Positions 22,031-33,162 of a DNA stretch of 64,000 nt are shown one piece after another. The stretch is from Dipteris shenzhenensis (Eukaryota; Polypodiophyta; Polypodiopsida; Gleicheniales). Numbering within the stretch: the stretch's first letter is position 1; the number at the start of each line of letters is the position of its first letter. The stretch lies in assembly GCA_047967505.1 (NCBI GenBank), contig CM106540.1. One strand, written 5' to 3'. Below the pieces are notes generated by a model, which saw only the letters and a program-made list of their open reading frames with translations, was not told the origin of the DNA and did no database searches. A program made the position numbers and the translations under genes.

Positions 22031-23498
22031 TGATTGCAAGCTCAAGAATAATTGCAAGTGTACATGCAAAGAAAAAGATAGCAAATGGACAATTGAAAGA
22101 CCACATATTGCTATGTAATCACTGTGATGGCATTCACTGATAGTGGTTGCTCTAAAATAGCAATAAATCTGTCCCAAATTTTTTTCTCAAACCTCAATTC
22201 CTTCCAAGATACAAAATGCAATGAAGCATACCCCAAAAAGTTATCCTCAACCATAGCCAAACATTGGCTCAAATGCAATGTGCTTCTGCCCCAAAAATTA
22301 GTCTGTATCTCAGCCAAACAATGGATCATGATGCAATAGCAAACTCTTGCTCAATAGGCATCCAAAATGGCATCAAGTTACAACCAACACTTGGCTTCAA
22401 AATGCACAACACTTGAGCAATGATTTGCACTTAATGTGCACACGAAAATTGTCCTAAATGGATTCACACTTGTGCAATGCAATCTGCAAGACACCTGTGC
22501 AATGCTATCTACAAGAACTAATAGGGAGAGGCTAGAAATGAGATCAAACAAAGATCAAGAACTGGAGAAGAAGAAATAGCTGAGCCAACAATGCAAATGG
22601 CAACCTGGAGTAGCAATTGGTGAGATGGAGAGGCAATGGGTAGCAAATTTGAGGTGTACGGTTAGCAAGAGCTAGTCCTAGGCTACAAAGTTGAAGTGTA
22701 TGGCTGTATAGATGGCAAGGCAGCTGTATGGATGGCAAGGTGGCTGGCTATACATATGGTGAGGTGGCTCTTCAGATGGCAAGGCAGCTATTTGGATGGC
22801 GTGGGTAGGTGAAATGTATAAAAATTGATAAAAATCAACAAAACATAAATGATATTACTACTATCTTTTGATTTGTTGCTCAAAATGGAGTTCTGCGACC
22901 ACGAATAGCTCTAAAAGGGAGGTAAAACCTCAATTTAGTGAATCAAAACTCCTCCAGGTTGCCAGATGTAGCTACAAAACTTTCGATATCTGAAATTCCC
23001 TGAAAAAATGAGTGGGCAATGCAAAACAAAGTCGCTCAACTGAGTAGTGCTTCCTGGTGGAAAACCTCACAATTGAAGCTCGAGATCACACCTTGGGGCA
23101 CCAACTCAATATGTAATATATTACTACCCTCATCCAAAATCTAGGGTATGGGGGGGGCAATGTCCATACATAATATGCATGGATTTCCTTAAAACATTTC
23201 AAATATGCAAGGGAAAATATGAAAATTTCATGGGCCCCCTCCCACAAAATATGATGTATGTACCTTGAAAAATATGCAAGATTTTAAGATTTGTACATAT
23301 TTGTGAGGCCCAAGGGGGGGGGTCTTTTGGATGAGGGGGGTTTAAAAAAAAAAAACACTAGGATATGAAAACCCATATCCTTTCAAATTAAAGTAACTTT
23401 TTTAGGTGTTATCCAAATTTCAAGGTATAAAGACATATTTGAAGCTCTTTTAGTGTAGAACACAACCATATTAATTTTCATAGTTTTTACTCATGGCA
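22031..23498 (-). other. Leader-like DNA upstream of the copia gag, A1 copy
   Basis: No domain. Contains repeated 'GATGGCAAGG(C/T)(A/G)GCT' phrases at 22690-22800 and homopolymer G/A runs (for example eight G near 23310-23340). By position it could hold the 5' UTR and LTR of the copia element, but I cannot define LTR ends. Confidence 0.4.
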
Positions 23499-23500
23499 TA

Positions 23501-23890
23501 CTATAGGGATATATACAATGAATGATGGTGTAGGATAGACAAGGACTTAGTCTATTTTATAGTTTTTTGTGTGCTCTAGTACTTGGACTATATATACCAA
23601 GTACTAGTACTTCATTTGGTTGAACATTCAAGTTCACTTGTGTTCACTTCTTGTTCTCTTTTGTTCATAACTCTTCTCCATTCTTGTTCCTACACGTATC
23701 AGAGCTAGTCCTTCTAGCCCTATCACTTGCTTCCCCGCTATTCTCCAATGTGCTCCTATTACAATTGTGGAGAAGGAGTTAGTTCTTACTAGTCGACCTC
23801 TCTTTTGGCTGTCCTTAGCTCCCACGAGCTTTGTGTGATCCTTGGGGTGCCAACTTCCTTTAGTAAGAAAACTTATCAAAATATTGAGTA
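23501..23890 (+). mobile_element. Copia 5' LTR, primer-binding site and leader, flipped orientation
   Basis: 23501-23694 matches the LTR at 34803-35037 and ends in TTGTTCCTACA. It is followed by CGTATCAGAGCTAG, close to the initiator-Met tRNA primer site. Relative to the equivalent place after block A2 (30092-30500) this piece is reversed. It abuts block A1 at 'GGCATACTATA' and the hairpin array at 'GAGTATGAGA'. Confidence 0.8.
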
Positions 23891-24606
23891 TGAGAACCCT
23901 CTCTTCCCCTCAAACTCTTTCCTTCTTCCCTCCTTCAATCTATTTCCTCCTCTTTTTCCCTCTTTCCTTTTCCTCTTCTTCTCTCTTTCTTTCCCTCTTT
24001 TTCCCTCTTATTCTCTATTTCCCCCTTCTCTTATGCTCATGCATAAGCATAAGCATAAGCATGAGCATATGCTTATGCTTATGCTTAAGCATAAGCATGA
24101 GCATAAGAAAATGAGACATATGCTCATGCTTATGCTTATGCATGAGCATAAGCAAAGTAGACATATGCTCATGCATAAGCATGAGCATATGTCTCTTTTT
24201 CCCCCCTTCTCTTATTCTCTATTTCCCCCTTCTCTTATGCTCATGCATAAGCATAAGCATGAGCTTATGCTTATGCATAAGGCATAAGCATGAGCATAAG
24301 AAAATGAGACATATGCTCATGCTTATGCTTATGCATGAGCATAAGCGAAGTAGACATATGCTCATGCATAAGCACCAGCATATGTCTCTTTTTCCCCCTA
24401 CTCTTATTTTCTCTTTCCCCCTTCTCTCTTTCCTTTCCCTCTTTCCTTTCCCTCTTATTCTCTATTTCCCCCTTCTCTTATGCTCATGCATTGCATAAGC
24501 ATGAGCTTATGCTTATGCTTATGCTTAAGCATAAGCATGAGCATAAGAAAATGAGATATATGCTCATGCTTATGCTTATGCATGAGCATAAGCGAAGTAG
24601 ACATAT
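23891..24606. repeat. Hairpin-rich hexamer array with pyrimidine tracts (left duplication junction)
   Basis: Pyrimidine blocks (TTTCCCTCTT type) alternate with runs built from ATGCTT/CATAAGC/CATGAGC hexamers arranged head to head, so the text contains many inverted repeats, for example around GACATATGCTCATGC...GCATATGTC at 24151-24190. It lies between the flipped copia piece and block A2 and has the same composition as 33163-34390. Confidence 0.9.
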
Positions 24607-24940
24607 GCCCCTCTCCCACCCACTTTGACCCCCACTCCCACTCCCACTTCCAGTCGCATTCCCGCTCTCCTACCTCTCCCTCTCCCACTCCCACTCCCAC
24701 TCCCACCCTCTCACACCCACCTTCCCCTCTCCCACCTCCACTCCCAATCCCACTTCCACACTCCCACCCTCCCTTTCTCCCACTCCCACCTCCCAATCCC
24801 AATCCCATTCCCTCTCCCACCTCCCCCTCTCTGAATCCCACATCACTTTGTTCCCTCTCCCTCTCCCACTCCCATTCCCACATTCCCACTCCCACTCCCA
24901 CTTATTAATCCTAATGAAAACTATTACTTAAATCAATGAT

Positions 24941-26106
24941 GTTAGGGTTTAGGGTTTAGGGTTTAGGATTTTGGGGTTTGGGTTTAGGGTTTAGCGTTTA
25001 GGGATTAGGGTTTAGGGTTTAGGGTTTAGGGTCTCGGGTTTACATTTGGGGGTTAGGGTTTAGGGTTTGGGGATTATGGTTTAGGGATTATGGTTTAGGG
25101 TTTAGAAGGCCAAGATTAGGGTTTAGGGGTTAGGTTTTACAGTTTAGGGTTTAGGAGATAGGGTTTAGGGTTTAGGGTTTAGGGATTAGGATTCAGGATT
25201 TAGAGGGCTAAGATTAGGGTTTAAAATTTAGGAATTAAGGGTTAGGGTTTATAAGTTAGGGTTTAAGAGTTAGGGTTTATAAGTTAGGGTTTAAGAGTTA
25301 GGGTTTAGGGATTAGGGATTAGGGTTTATAAGTTAGGGTTTAGGAGTTAGGGTTTGGGGGTTAGGGTTTAGGGTTTATGATTTACAAATTAAAGGGCCAA
25401 GTTTAGGGTTTTAGGTTAAGAGATTAAGGGTTAGGGTTTAGGGTTTAAGGATTAGGGGTTAGGACTTATGGGTTAGGGTTTAGGAGTTAGGGTTTAGAGG
25501 TTAGGGTTACGGGTTTAAGGGTTAGGATTTAGGGTTCAGAGGGACAAGATTAGGGTCTAAGGTTTATGGATTAGAAGTTAGGGTTGAGGGTTTAGTGTTT
25601 ATGGATTAGGGTTTAGGGTTTAGAGGTCCAAGATTAGGATTTAGGGCTTAGGTATTAGGAATTAGGGTTTAGGGGTTTAGGTTTAGGGTTTAGGGATTAG
25701 GGGTTAGGATTTAGGGTTTAGGATTTAAGGGTTTAGGGTTTAGGGTTAGGGTTTAGGATGTAAGGGTTAAGGATTTAGGGTTTAGGGATTAGGGATTAGG
25801 GTTTAGGGTTTAGGGTTTAAGGTTCAAGATTTGGGAGTTTAGGGTTTAAGTTTGGCTATTAGACTTTAGGGATTAGGGGTTAAGGGTTTAGGGATTAGGG
25901 TTTAGGGTTTTGAGGGTCAAGATTAGGGTTTAGGGTTTAGGGATTAGGGGTTAGGTTTTGGATTAGTGTTTAGGATTTAGAGGTTTGGGTTTAGGGTTTA
26001 GAGAGCTAGGATTAGGTTTAGGGATTAGAGTGTTTGGGTTAAGGATTTAGGATTAAGGTTTTAGGGTTTAATTTAGGGTTTAGAGTTTTAAGGGTTTGGG
26101 TTTAGG
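24941..26106 (+). repeat. Interstitial telomere-like array, A2 copy
   Basis: Same degenerate TTTAGGG array as 18383-19507, with a few extra or missing heptamers and the same 3' flank (GGAAATTTCTAATTACTGAATCC). Confidence 0.95.
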
Positions 26107-26210
26107 AAATTTCTAATTACTGAATCCTAGATCGTTTATTGAAAACACGTATTTCTAAATAAGACCTTCCATGTTTTCTACACAAGATTGAGATTTCTAA
26201 GTAATTAATA

Positions 26211-27534
26211 AAGTAGATTATTGGAAAGAGACTAATGTTCTTTATAATGGTCGTTACAACTTGCTTGCAAAGAAAGCTCACAAAGGAGATGGCTACAAAA
26301 TTTATTCCGAGGATGGAGGTGATTCCATGTTGCAAAAGAGAAGTAGTTGCATTTGTTACAATCCATGAAAGTGATCCAAATTCTATTTATTACTTTAGAA
26401 GACTTGGCAAAAACCCTTGGAGATGTTATGCCCTATAATACTTCCAACAAAGCATTTATTGAATGGGAAACTTATCCAACACATGTCATCGGGAATACAA
26501 AGTGCATATCTTTGGAGTTTAGAGTGGGAGATATTTTACAAATGATATCATTTGCAAATAAGAATGTAGCAGAAGGTCAAGTCTTGGGATTTGAACAAGT
26601 GGAACACTAGACATTTGCACATATGAGAATTCAAATTAAAGTTACTGATGATGTTATGGATGATAGCTCAATCTCATTGGATGGTCCCTACTATGAGGTA
26701 GGTAAGGATTTGAAATGGAGCATGCAATTTTAAAGATTGGAAAGACTCGGCATGTGGTTTTTAACGATAAACATAATGTATCCTACAATATCAAAGAATT
26801 GAAAGAATATGCCAATGTACGAAGCTCTATTAATTTGGAGATGGATGATTCCAATGCACTCAACTATAGCACTGACATCTTATCAGGAGTCGATGAGTTC
26901 ATTAGTACTGAGAATGAAAAAGATTTCACAAGTGATGCCTTATCTGGAGTGGATGAATTCATGCACATTGAGAACTTGGGCAAAGATGTCAAAAGTCATA
27001 TCTTATCAAGCATGGATGACTTCATGGATACTGATAAAGTTATTGGAGTCAAACCAAGTAACTATGGAATTATGGAAATATATGATGCACGATGATATAG
27101 TGAATGATGTTCTCTAAGGACTAGAGGAGTTTCAAGACTATGGAGTTATGAAATCCATAGAAAGTGCATCAATGAGTGATGTTCTTTTAGGAATAGATGA
27201 GTTTGAAGATCATTCTAGACACTCTATCGCCATTGTGATAGTTAATGCAAATGGTTCGAAGATTGTATCAAAAGTAGGGATGAGGTCAACAAAGGACTAT
27301 TCACTATTTGACTTTGACTGTGATAAGATCAAGGATGCAAGCTCCCATGAAATAGTTAATGTAAATGGTTCTACGAATGTATCAAAAGCAAGGATGAGGT
27401 TACAAATAAATCTTACACAAGGCCCAAAAACGGACATACAGATGCATGAAATGAAAGCGAGTCTAGGCAAATCGGCCACCATGAATAGGTTTGATTTATT
27501 CAAACCACTCTTTCCTATGAGTCTTTTGCTTTGA
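26211..27534 (+). pseudogene. Unknown VDEF-repeat region, A2 copy
   Basis: Copy of 19620-20943 with the same broken frames (26347-26610, 26715-27095, 27148-27534). A 9-bp deletion removes three residues of the WDRDET segment seen in the other copies. No recognised domain. Confidence 0.35.
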
Positions 27535-28620
27535 TGCACCACTATCTAGATACCAGGTATCTATGACAGCAAATGAAGAATCCCCATATGAAGCAAGAGA
27601 AGCATCATGTATAACTAAATCCCCTCTAGCACCACAGCTATCCTAAAATGCAGTAAACACATAATCCTTTCCCTCTTGTGCAAATTTTACATGAGATGGT
27701 GAAGCATTGGCATTTTCAGGTAGTGCCACATAATTACTACTTGTGTCTCTTTTCTCATTGGCAATCCTTTTCTGGCATTCTGCAATGTAATGACCATGCT
27801 TCTTGCAATATTTGCATCTACCTTTCTTCACCTTTGCACCTTTATCAGCATTCCTTGCATTTGTGTTAGCATTCCCCTCCTTCCTGGGTTGATAAGCATG
27901 GCTAGTATTTTTCTAAATTTTACCCTTTTCATGAGTGGTAAGTGCTTGCTCACTCTGACTAGAGGAACTGGCTAAATTGGAAGTCCGCATTTCTTCCTGT
28001 AAGAGCAACACAACTAACTCCTAGAAATTGAGTGGAGCAACCCTAAGCATTATGGCCAAGGAAGTAACAAATGTATCATAAGATGGTGCCAAATTATTAA
28101 GGGTGATAGAGACCAATTCCTTGTCTTTAATATCCTCATTAATAGCTTCGAGCTCATCTCGAATGTCAATAATCTTTGCAATATGAGCTAAAATAGTTTG
28201 ACCTTCCTATATGGACAAGTCATTGAGCTTATTGTGAAAGGCAACTCTTCTTGCTTCATTCTGCACATTCCACATACTTTTCACTCTATCCCAAGCTGCC
28301 TTTGAAGTCTTGCAAATCTTGATAGTGGACAAATTGTCTGTCTTCATAGACAATGCAATCAAACACAAAGCTTGGGCATCCCTTTGATCAAACCTCCTCT
28401 GACCTTCTGTGGGAGCAACATGAGTAGTGGAAGTAGAATCTTGAGTGGTAGTGGAAGATGCACTAGAGCTAGGTGCACCAAGTATAGTCTCATCCCCATT
28501 CACAATGTCCCATAAGCCCTTTCCAACCAAGATATTCTTGAGTATAAATGACCACAAGGCATAGTTGGGTCCATCCAACTTATCTTCCTTAGCATGGTGC
28601 CAAAATTTTCATTGAGAGAC
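27535..28620 (-). pseudogene. Ty1/copia gag and start of protease, A2 copy
   Basis: Best preserved gag start of the three: a 123-codon frame at 28207-28578 with LDGPNYALWSFILKNIL-type start, an Asn/Asp-rich middle and KAAWDRVKSMWNVQNEARR. The knuckle CKYCKKHGHYIAEC lies at about 27790-27830. A TAG after LNDLSI separates the two halves, as in the right-arm copy. Confidence 0.88.
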
Positions 28621-30091
28621 ATGATTGCAAGCTCAAGAATAATTGCAAGTGTACATGCAAAGAAAAAGATAGCAAATGGACAACTGAAAGACCACATATT
28701 GCTATGTAATCACTGTGATGGCATTCACTGATAGTGGTTGCTCTAAAATAGCAATAAATTTGTCCCAAATTTTTTTCTCAAACCTCAATTCCTTCCAAGA
28801 TACAAAATGCAATGAAGCATACCCCAAAAAGTTATCCTCAACCACGGCCAAACATTGGCTCAGATGCAATGTGCTTCTACCCCAACAATTAGCTTGTATC
28901 TCAGCCAAACAATGGATCATGATGCAATAGCAAACTCTTGCTCAATAGGCATCCAAAATGGCATCAAGTTACAACCAACACTTGGCTTCAAAATGCACAA
29001 CACTTGAGCAATGATTTGCACTTAATGTGCACATGAAAATTGTCCTAAATGGATTCACACTTGTGCAATGCAATCTGCAAACACCTGTGCAATGCTATCT
29101 ACAAGAACCAATAGGGAGAGGCTAAAAATGAGATCAAACAAAGATCAAGAATTGGAGAAGAAGAAATAGCTGAGCCAACAATGCAAATGGCAACCTGGAG
29201 TAGCAATTGGTGAGATGGAGAGGCAATGGGTAGCAAATTTGAGGTGTACGGTTAGCAAGAGCTAGTCCTAGGCTACAAAGTTGAAGTGTATGGTTGTATA
29301 GATGGCAAGACAGCTGTATGGATGGCAAGGTGGCTGGCTATACATATGGTGAGGTGGCTCTTTAGATGGCGAGGCAGCTATTTGGATGGCGTGGGTAGGT
29401 GAAATGTATAAAAATTGATAAAAATCAGCAAAACATAAATGATATTGCTGCTATCTTTTGATTTGTTGCTCAAAATGGAGTTCTGAGACCATGAATAGCT
29501 CTAAAAGGGAGGTAAAACCTCAATTTAATGAATCAAAACTCCTCCAAGTTGCCAGATGTAGCTACAAAACTTTCGACATCTGAAATTCCCTGAAAAAATG
29601 AGTGGGCAATGCAAAACAAAGTCGCTCAACTGAGTAGTGCTTCCTGGTGGAAAACCTCACAATTGAAGCTCGAGATCACACCTTGGGGCACTAACTCAAT
29701 ATGTAATATATTACTGCCCTCATCCAAAATCTAGGGTATGGGGGGGGCAATGTCCATACATAATATGCATGGATTTCCTTAAAACATTTCAAATATGCAA
29801 GGGAAAATATGAAAATTTCATGGGCCCCCTCCCACAAAATATGATGTATGTACCTTGAAAAATATGCAAGATTCTAAGATTTGTACATATTTGTGAGGCC
29901 CAAGGGGGGGGTCTTTTGGATGAGGGGGGTTTTTTAAAAAAAAAACACTAAAATATGAAAACCCATATCCTTTCAAATTAAAGTAACTTTTTTAGGTGTT
30001 ACCCAAATTTCAAGGTATAAAGACATATTTGAAGCTCTTTTAGTGTAGAACACAACCATATTAATTTTCATAGTTTTTGCTCATGGCATAT

Positions 30092-30500
30092 TGTTAAATT
30101 CATCTCATACTCAATATTTTGATAGGTTTTCTTACTAAAGGGAGTTGGCACCCCAAGGATCACACAAAGCTCATGGGAGCTAAGGAAAGCCAAAAGAGAG
30201 GTCGACTAGTAAGAACTAACTTCTTCTCCACAATTGCAATAGGAGCACATTGGAGAATAGCAGGGAAGCAAGTGATAGGGCTAGAAGGACTAGCTCTGAT
30301 ATGTGTAGGAACAAGAATGGAGAAGAGTTATGAACAAAAGAGAACAAGAAGTGAACACAAGTGAACTTGAATGTTCAACCAAATGAAGTACAAGTACTTG
30401 GTATATATAGTCCAAGTACTAGAGCGCACAAAAAACTATAAAATAGACTAAGTCCTTGTCTATCCTACACCATCATTCATTGTATATATCCCTATAGTAT
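30092..30500 (-). mobile_element. Copia LTR, primer site and leader, ancestral orientation
   Basis: Reverse complement of 23501-23890, following block A2. The primer-site-like sequence reads on the minus strand near 30290-30305. The right arm has the same relation to its block A (47802-48200), so this is the original arrangement. Confidence 0.8.
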
Positions 30501-30502
30501 CT

Positions 30503-31127
30503 TGCCACATCACCTAGCCAACTAGTGCTTCCACCTCATACATGTTGTCAAATGTGACATTACAAATGACATGTCATCAAGCTGCTTCCTACCATATCTT
30601 TCTGTGCAAGGCCCTACTTTGTCACCTTAACTTGCCACATCATCCCATACAAGGGCTAATTTGACACTTGAACTTGCCATGTCATCAAAGTGCTTCCTAC
30701 CACATCATCCCATGCAAGGTCCTACTTTACCACCTCAACTTTCCACATCATATAAGGTGACATATCATGAGGGACACGTCTGTTGAGGGTTGTGGTGCCA
30801 TGAGCACATGTAGAGCAAAGGTATGAGTAAAGGGCAAGCTGCCACATGGCATGGAGGAGATATCCCACATGTGAGCAAGCATATGGATGTAAGTACCCTC
30901 ACCTATATAAGGGAGGTTCATTTGAAGTAATATCAATTAAGACTTTGCACTATCTCAAGATTCTCTTTATGAGTCCAAGCTAATCTATCTGGGAACCTAA
31001 TTGACTTGAGGTACATGTCATGAGCACCCTCTTCATCATGTTTGCACTTAGGTTGCATCCTTCTTAGATTAGTGTTGTATTAGGATGTTGTCTCATGACT
31101 AGGAGAGCTTGATCCCCCAATTTCTCA
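30503..31127 (+). repeat. LTR (625 bp) with TATA box
   Basis: Starts TGCCACATCACC and ends AATTTCTCA, with TGGTATCAGAGC directly after it. A TATA motif (CCTATATAAGGG) lies at about 30902-30913, as expected for a U3 promoter. The U3 contains imperfect repeats of 'CTTGCCACATCATCCCAT'. The right-arm copy is 47174-47798, also 625 bp. No downstream LTR of the same family was found, so the element is truncated. Confidence 0.72.
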
Positions 31128-31139
31128 TGGTATCAGAGC
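31128..31139 (+). promoter_or_regulatory. Primer-binding site, initiator tRNA-Met type
   Basis: TGGTATCAGAGC immediately follows the LTR. It is the standard primer site of many plant LTR retrotransposons. The mirror copy is 47162-47173. Confidence 0.85.
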
Positions 31140-32155
31140 TTAGGTCCTAGCTCTCCTAGATTAGATGTAGATTTTTGATTGAGAGTTCTCTTCTACCTCA
31201 AGAAATTTCTATCATGCATTAGAAATTTCCTTAGTCTCATTTCCCTCTAATCTTCTTTATTTTGTGTCAGAAAGAGAGAATAGAGTTGCGAGAGAGTAAT
31301 GCTTGATTAGCCCAAGAATTTCGAAGGTGCCTCAGTAGATTCCTGGCCTTCATCTTAGCTCTATCTATCCAATCATGCAACTCGTTGATGATTCCTGCTT
31401 GCATTGCATCCTTCTGCACAGCATATGGCACTTGACTAAATAATAGCAGCCGCTGTTCTCGGTGCCTCTACAGTAGTGAATCGGCCTCAAGCAAGCAACT
31501 ACAAGCCTGACACTAAGGTAGCCGACTGCAGAGCGAGCAACAAACAAGCACATGACAGCAACATAAGCACCATCAAAGAGTGGCTACATAGCACATCAAA
31601 GAGTGACTACACAGGAGCAAAGGCCCTACCACAACGATCTGACTCTATCTACATACGCTTCAAGGCAACAAAGCTCCACAGCTCTCCCAGCTCATGACAT
31701 CCTACAAGCTTTAGACTAGTGCAATGCCACAATCAAAGGTGCCCATGCTATAGCCTTTGAAAAGCAATCGTCTCCAAATGATTCTAGACTACAGCAGATG
31801 ACTGCAGTAGACTCTCGATGGAAAGCAAGCTCTAGACTCTCTAGCAGACGAGACTCTCAGCCTAGTAGAACCACATGAATTGCCTCCAAGCTCTCGGCCC
31901 AGCAGAACTAGATGACCACCTCCATCGACGACAAATCTCCTCCAGTGCAACTACAGCAAGTAACAACCACAGTAGGGCAACACGTAGCACCAACTGATAG
32001 TCGCCTCTGCACCATCTATGTTCAACAATCTTTAGCACATCCTCTCAAGCCATAGCCCAACCTCCTATAATAAGCCCCAGCAGTGACATCAGTACCACCA
32101 TTGATCGGCACCTCTTCTGCATAGGCATTCAAGTGCCCACTCTACACATAGCATC
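31140..32155. other. Internal sequence after the LTR, unrecognised
   Basis: Probably leader DNA of the LTR element at 30503. It holds only short frames and an Ala/Ser/Gln-coding-like stretch with imperfect CAGCA/CTCTAG repeats at about 31780-31960. Mirrored at 46145-47161. Confidence 0.4.
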
Positions 32156-32384
32156 CAGTTTGAGGAACGAGAATGTTCAATACCTATAGGGAGAAATTTA
32201 GATTCTCTACTGCACTCTTCAGGCACTAAGGAACCTCCTTCCGGCAACTGTAAATGGTGGGAATTGTGAAGCACTTCAAGTGATAATCAGGAATGTGTGG
32301 GAACTAGTATGAGATTTGCAACAGAAGATGCAAGGAATCATTGAAAGAGAAATCATGGATGGAAAGGTTGGGGAGCATTGAGGC
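32156..32384 (+). mobile_element. Gypsy 5' leader fragment
   Basis: Matches about 8440-8670 of gypsy copy 1 (GGAACGAGAATGTTCAATACC to GGTTGGGGAGCATTGAGGC). It is what remains in the left arm of the copy kept in the right arm at 40967-46144; the rest was removed by the 7.2 kb deletion. Confidence 0.88.
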
Positions 32385-33140
32385 ATGAGATTTCAAGCCA
32401 TATAATTGCTCTACACCTTTTTTTTGCTCTTTGTAAAGGCTCCCTTCAAACACCTCATGCATCCAGTGGGAGTATGAATTGTAGTAATAGCGTGCTTCAC
32501 TGCCGCCATCTCTAGCTTTGATAACCTCCACGGTGCACGAGGTAAAAAAACACGCCCATTTGGTCTCTCTTGTGGCCAAGCTTCACGCATCCTCCCTGTG
32601 GTACATAGATCCTCCCTTATGCCTATGGAATCTCATGTCCCATTCAAATGCTCCCAAATGGTAGATACCACATTCTTGAAGATATGCATGGGATCAAGCA
32701 GGTGATTGATCTTGAGGTGGGACCAATATGGTAAACGATAAAAGATGGAGTATCTAAACAAAATAAAGTGTTAGCGGGCAATCTTTATTTCTAGCCAATA
32801 TAGCACACAATAGTTACAAACCCTTACCGGCTCATGCCAAGTGGTGGAGGAGTCGTGGAACGTCCCAAATTCTCATCCAATCTCTCATGATGAGTGATTG
32901 TGGGAGGACTTCTTTCCAAGGGGCAACATATCTAGGATGATCAGGTGGGAGAAATCAATGGTGATTCTCATACATGACCTTATTCAATGTGTCTGCCCAT
33001 GAGGCAACTAGCGAAGGACCACAAACAGGACATGCATGGTAACCCGATGTAGTGAGAGCTGAACAATAGACGCAATTAAGAGTTGAAGGTGGGTTTAGGG
33101 TGCCACATCCTTTGCCTATTCATAATTAGAAGTGCAATGC
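32385..33140 (-). pseudogene. CACTA transposase (TNP2) fragment, left arm
   Basis: Reverse complement of 37921-38674. The minus strand encodes VEVIKARDGGSEARYYYNSY and HWMHEVFEGSLYKEQ near 32390-32550, then the LPYWSHLKINHLLDPMHIFK region further up. It starts six bases inside the intron after the first TNP2 exon of the right copy and ends at the deletion junction 32384/32385. Confidence 0.85.
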
Positions 33141-33162
33141 AATTAAGAGTTGAAGGTGGGTT

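Larger units (their letters stand above)
18071..23498 (+). repeat. Block A1: first copy of a 5.4 kb direct duplication
   Basis: Collinear with 24607-30092 on the same strand and with about 48240-53660 inverted. Order: CCCACT repeat, telomere-like array, unknown plus-strand frames, reversed copia gag-protease, leader-like DNA. Only the left arm carries it twice, so the duplication followed the inverted duplication or affected one arm only. Confidence 0.92.
24607..30092 (+). repeat. Block A2: second copy of the direct duplication
   Basis: Repeats 18071-23498 at a spacing of about 6.5 kb, with scattered substitutions and small indels. It starts at GCCCCTCTCCCACCC immediately after the hairpin array and continues into the copia piece 30092-30500 in the same order as the right arm, so this copy, not A1, has the ancestral inner junction. 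Confidence 0.92.
7772..33140 (+). repeat. Left arm of a ~25 kb inverted duplication
   Basis: Read forwards, this interval matches the reverse complement of 37921-64000 in the same order, allowing for one extra 6.6 kb block (23501-30092, left only) and one 7,242-bp gap (right only). Matched landmarks include: gypsy LTR 13307-13736 with 57980-58407; telomere-like array 18383-19507 with 52214-53350; LTR 30503-31127 with 47174-47798 (both 625 bp); CACTA piece 32385-33140 with 37921-38674. Arms differ by scattered substitutions and small indels. The outer boundary cannot be located, because the right arm runs off the window inside the LTR equivalent to 7772. Confidence 0.93.

Noticed and set aside
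23805-24628. Overlapping 97-160 codon frames (KHKHEH-type peptides)
   Set aside because: Same hexamer array; frames overlap each other and follow repeat boundaries.
30119-30364. 81-codon frame also seen reversed near 23634-23879
   Set aside because: It is antisense across a copia LTR and leader, so it is not a gene.
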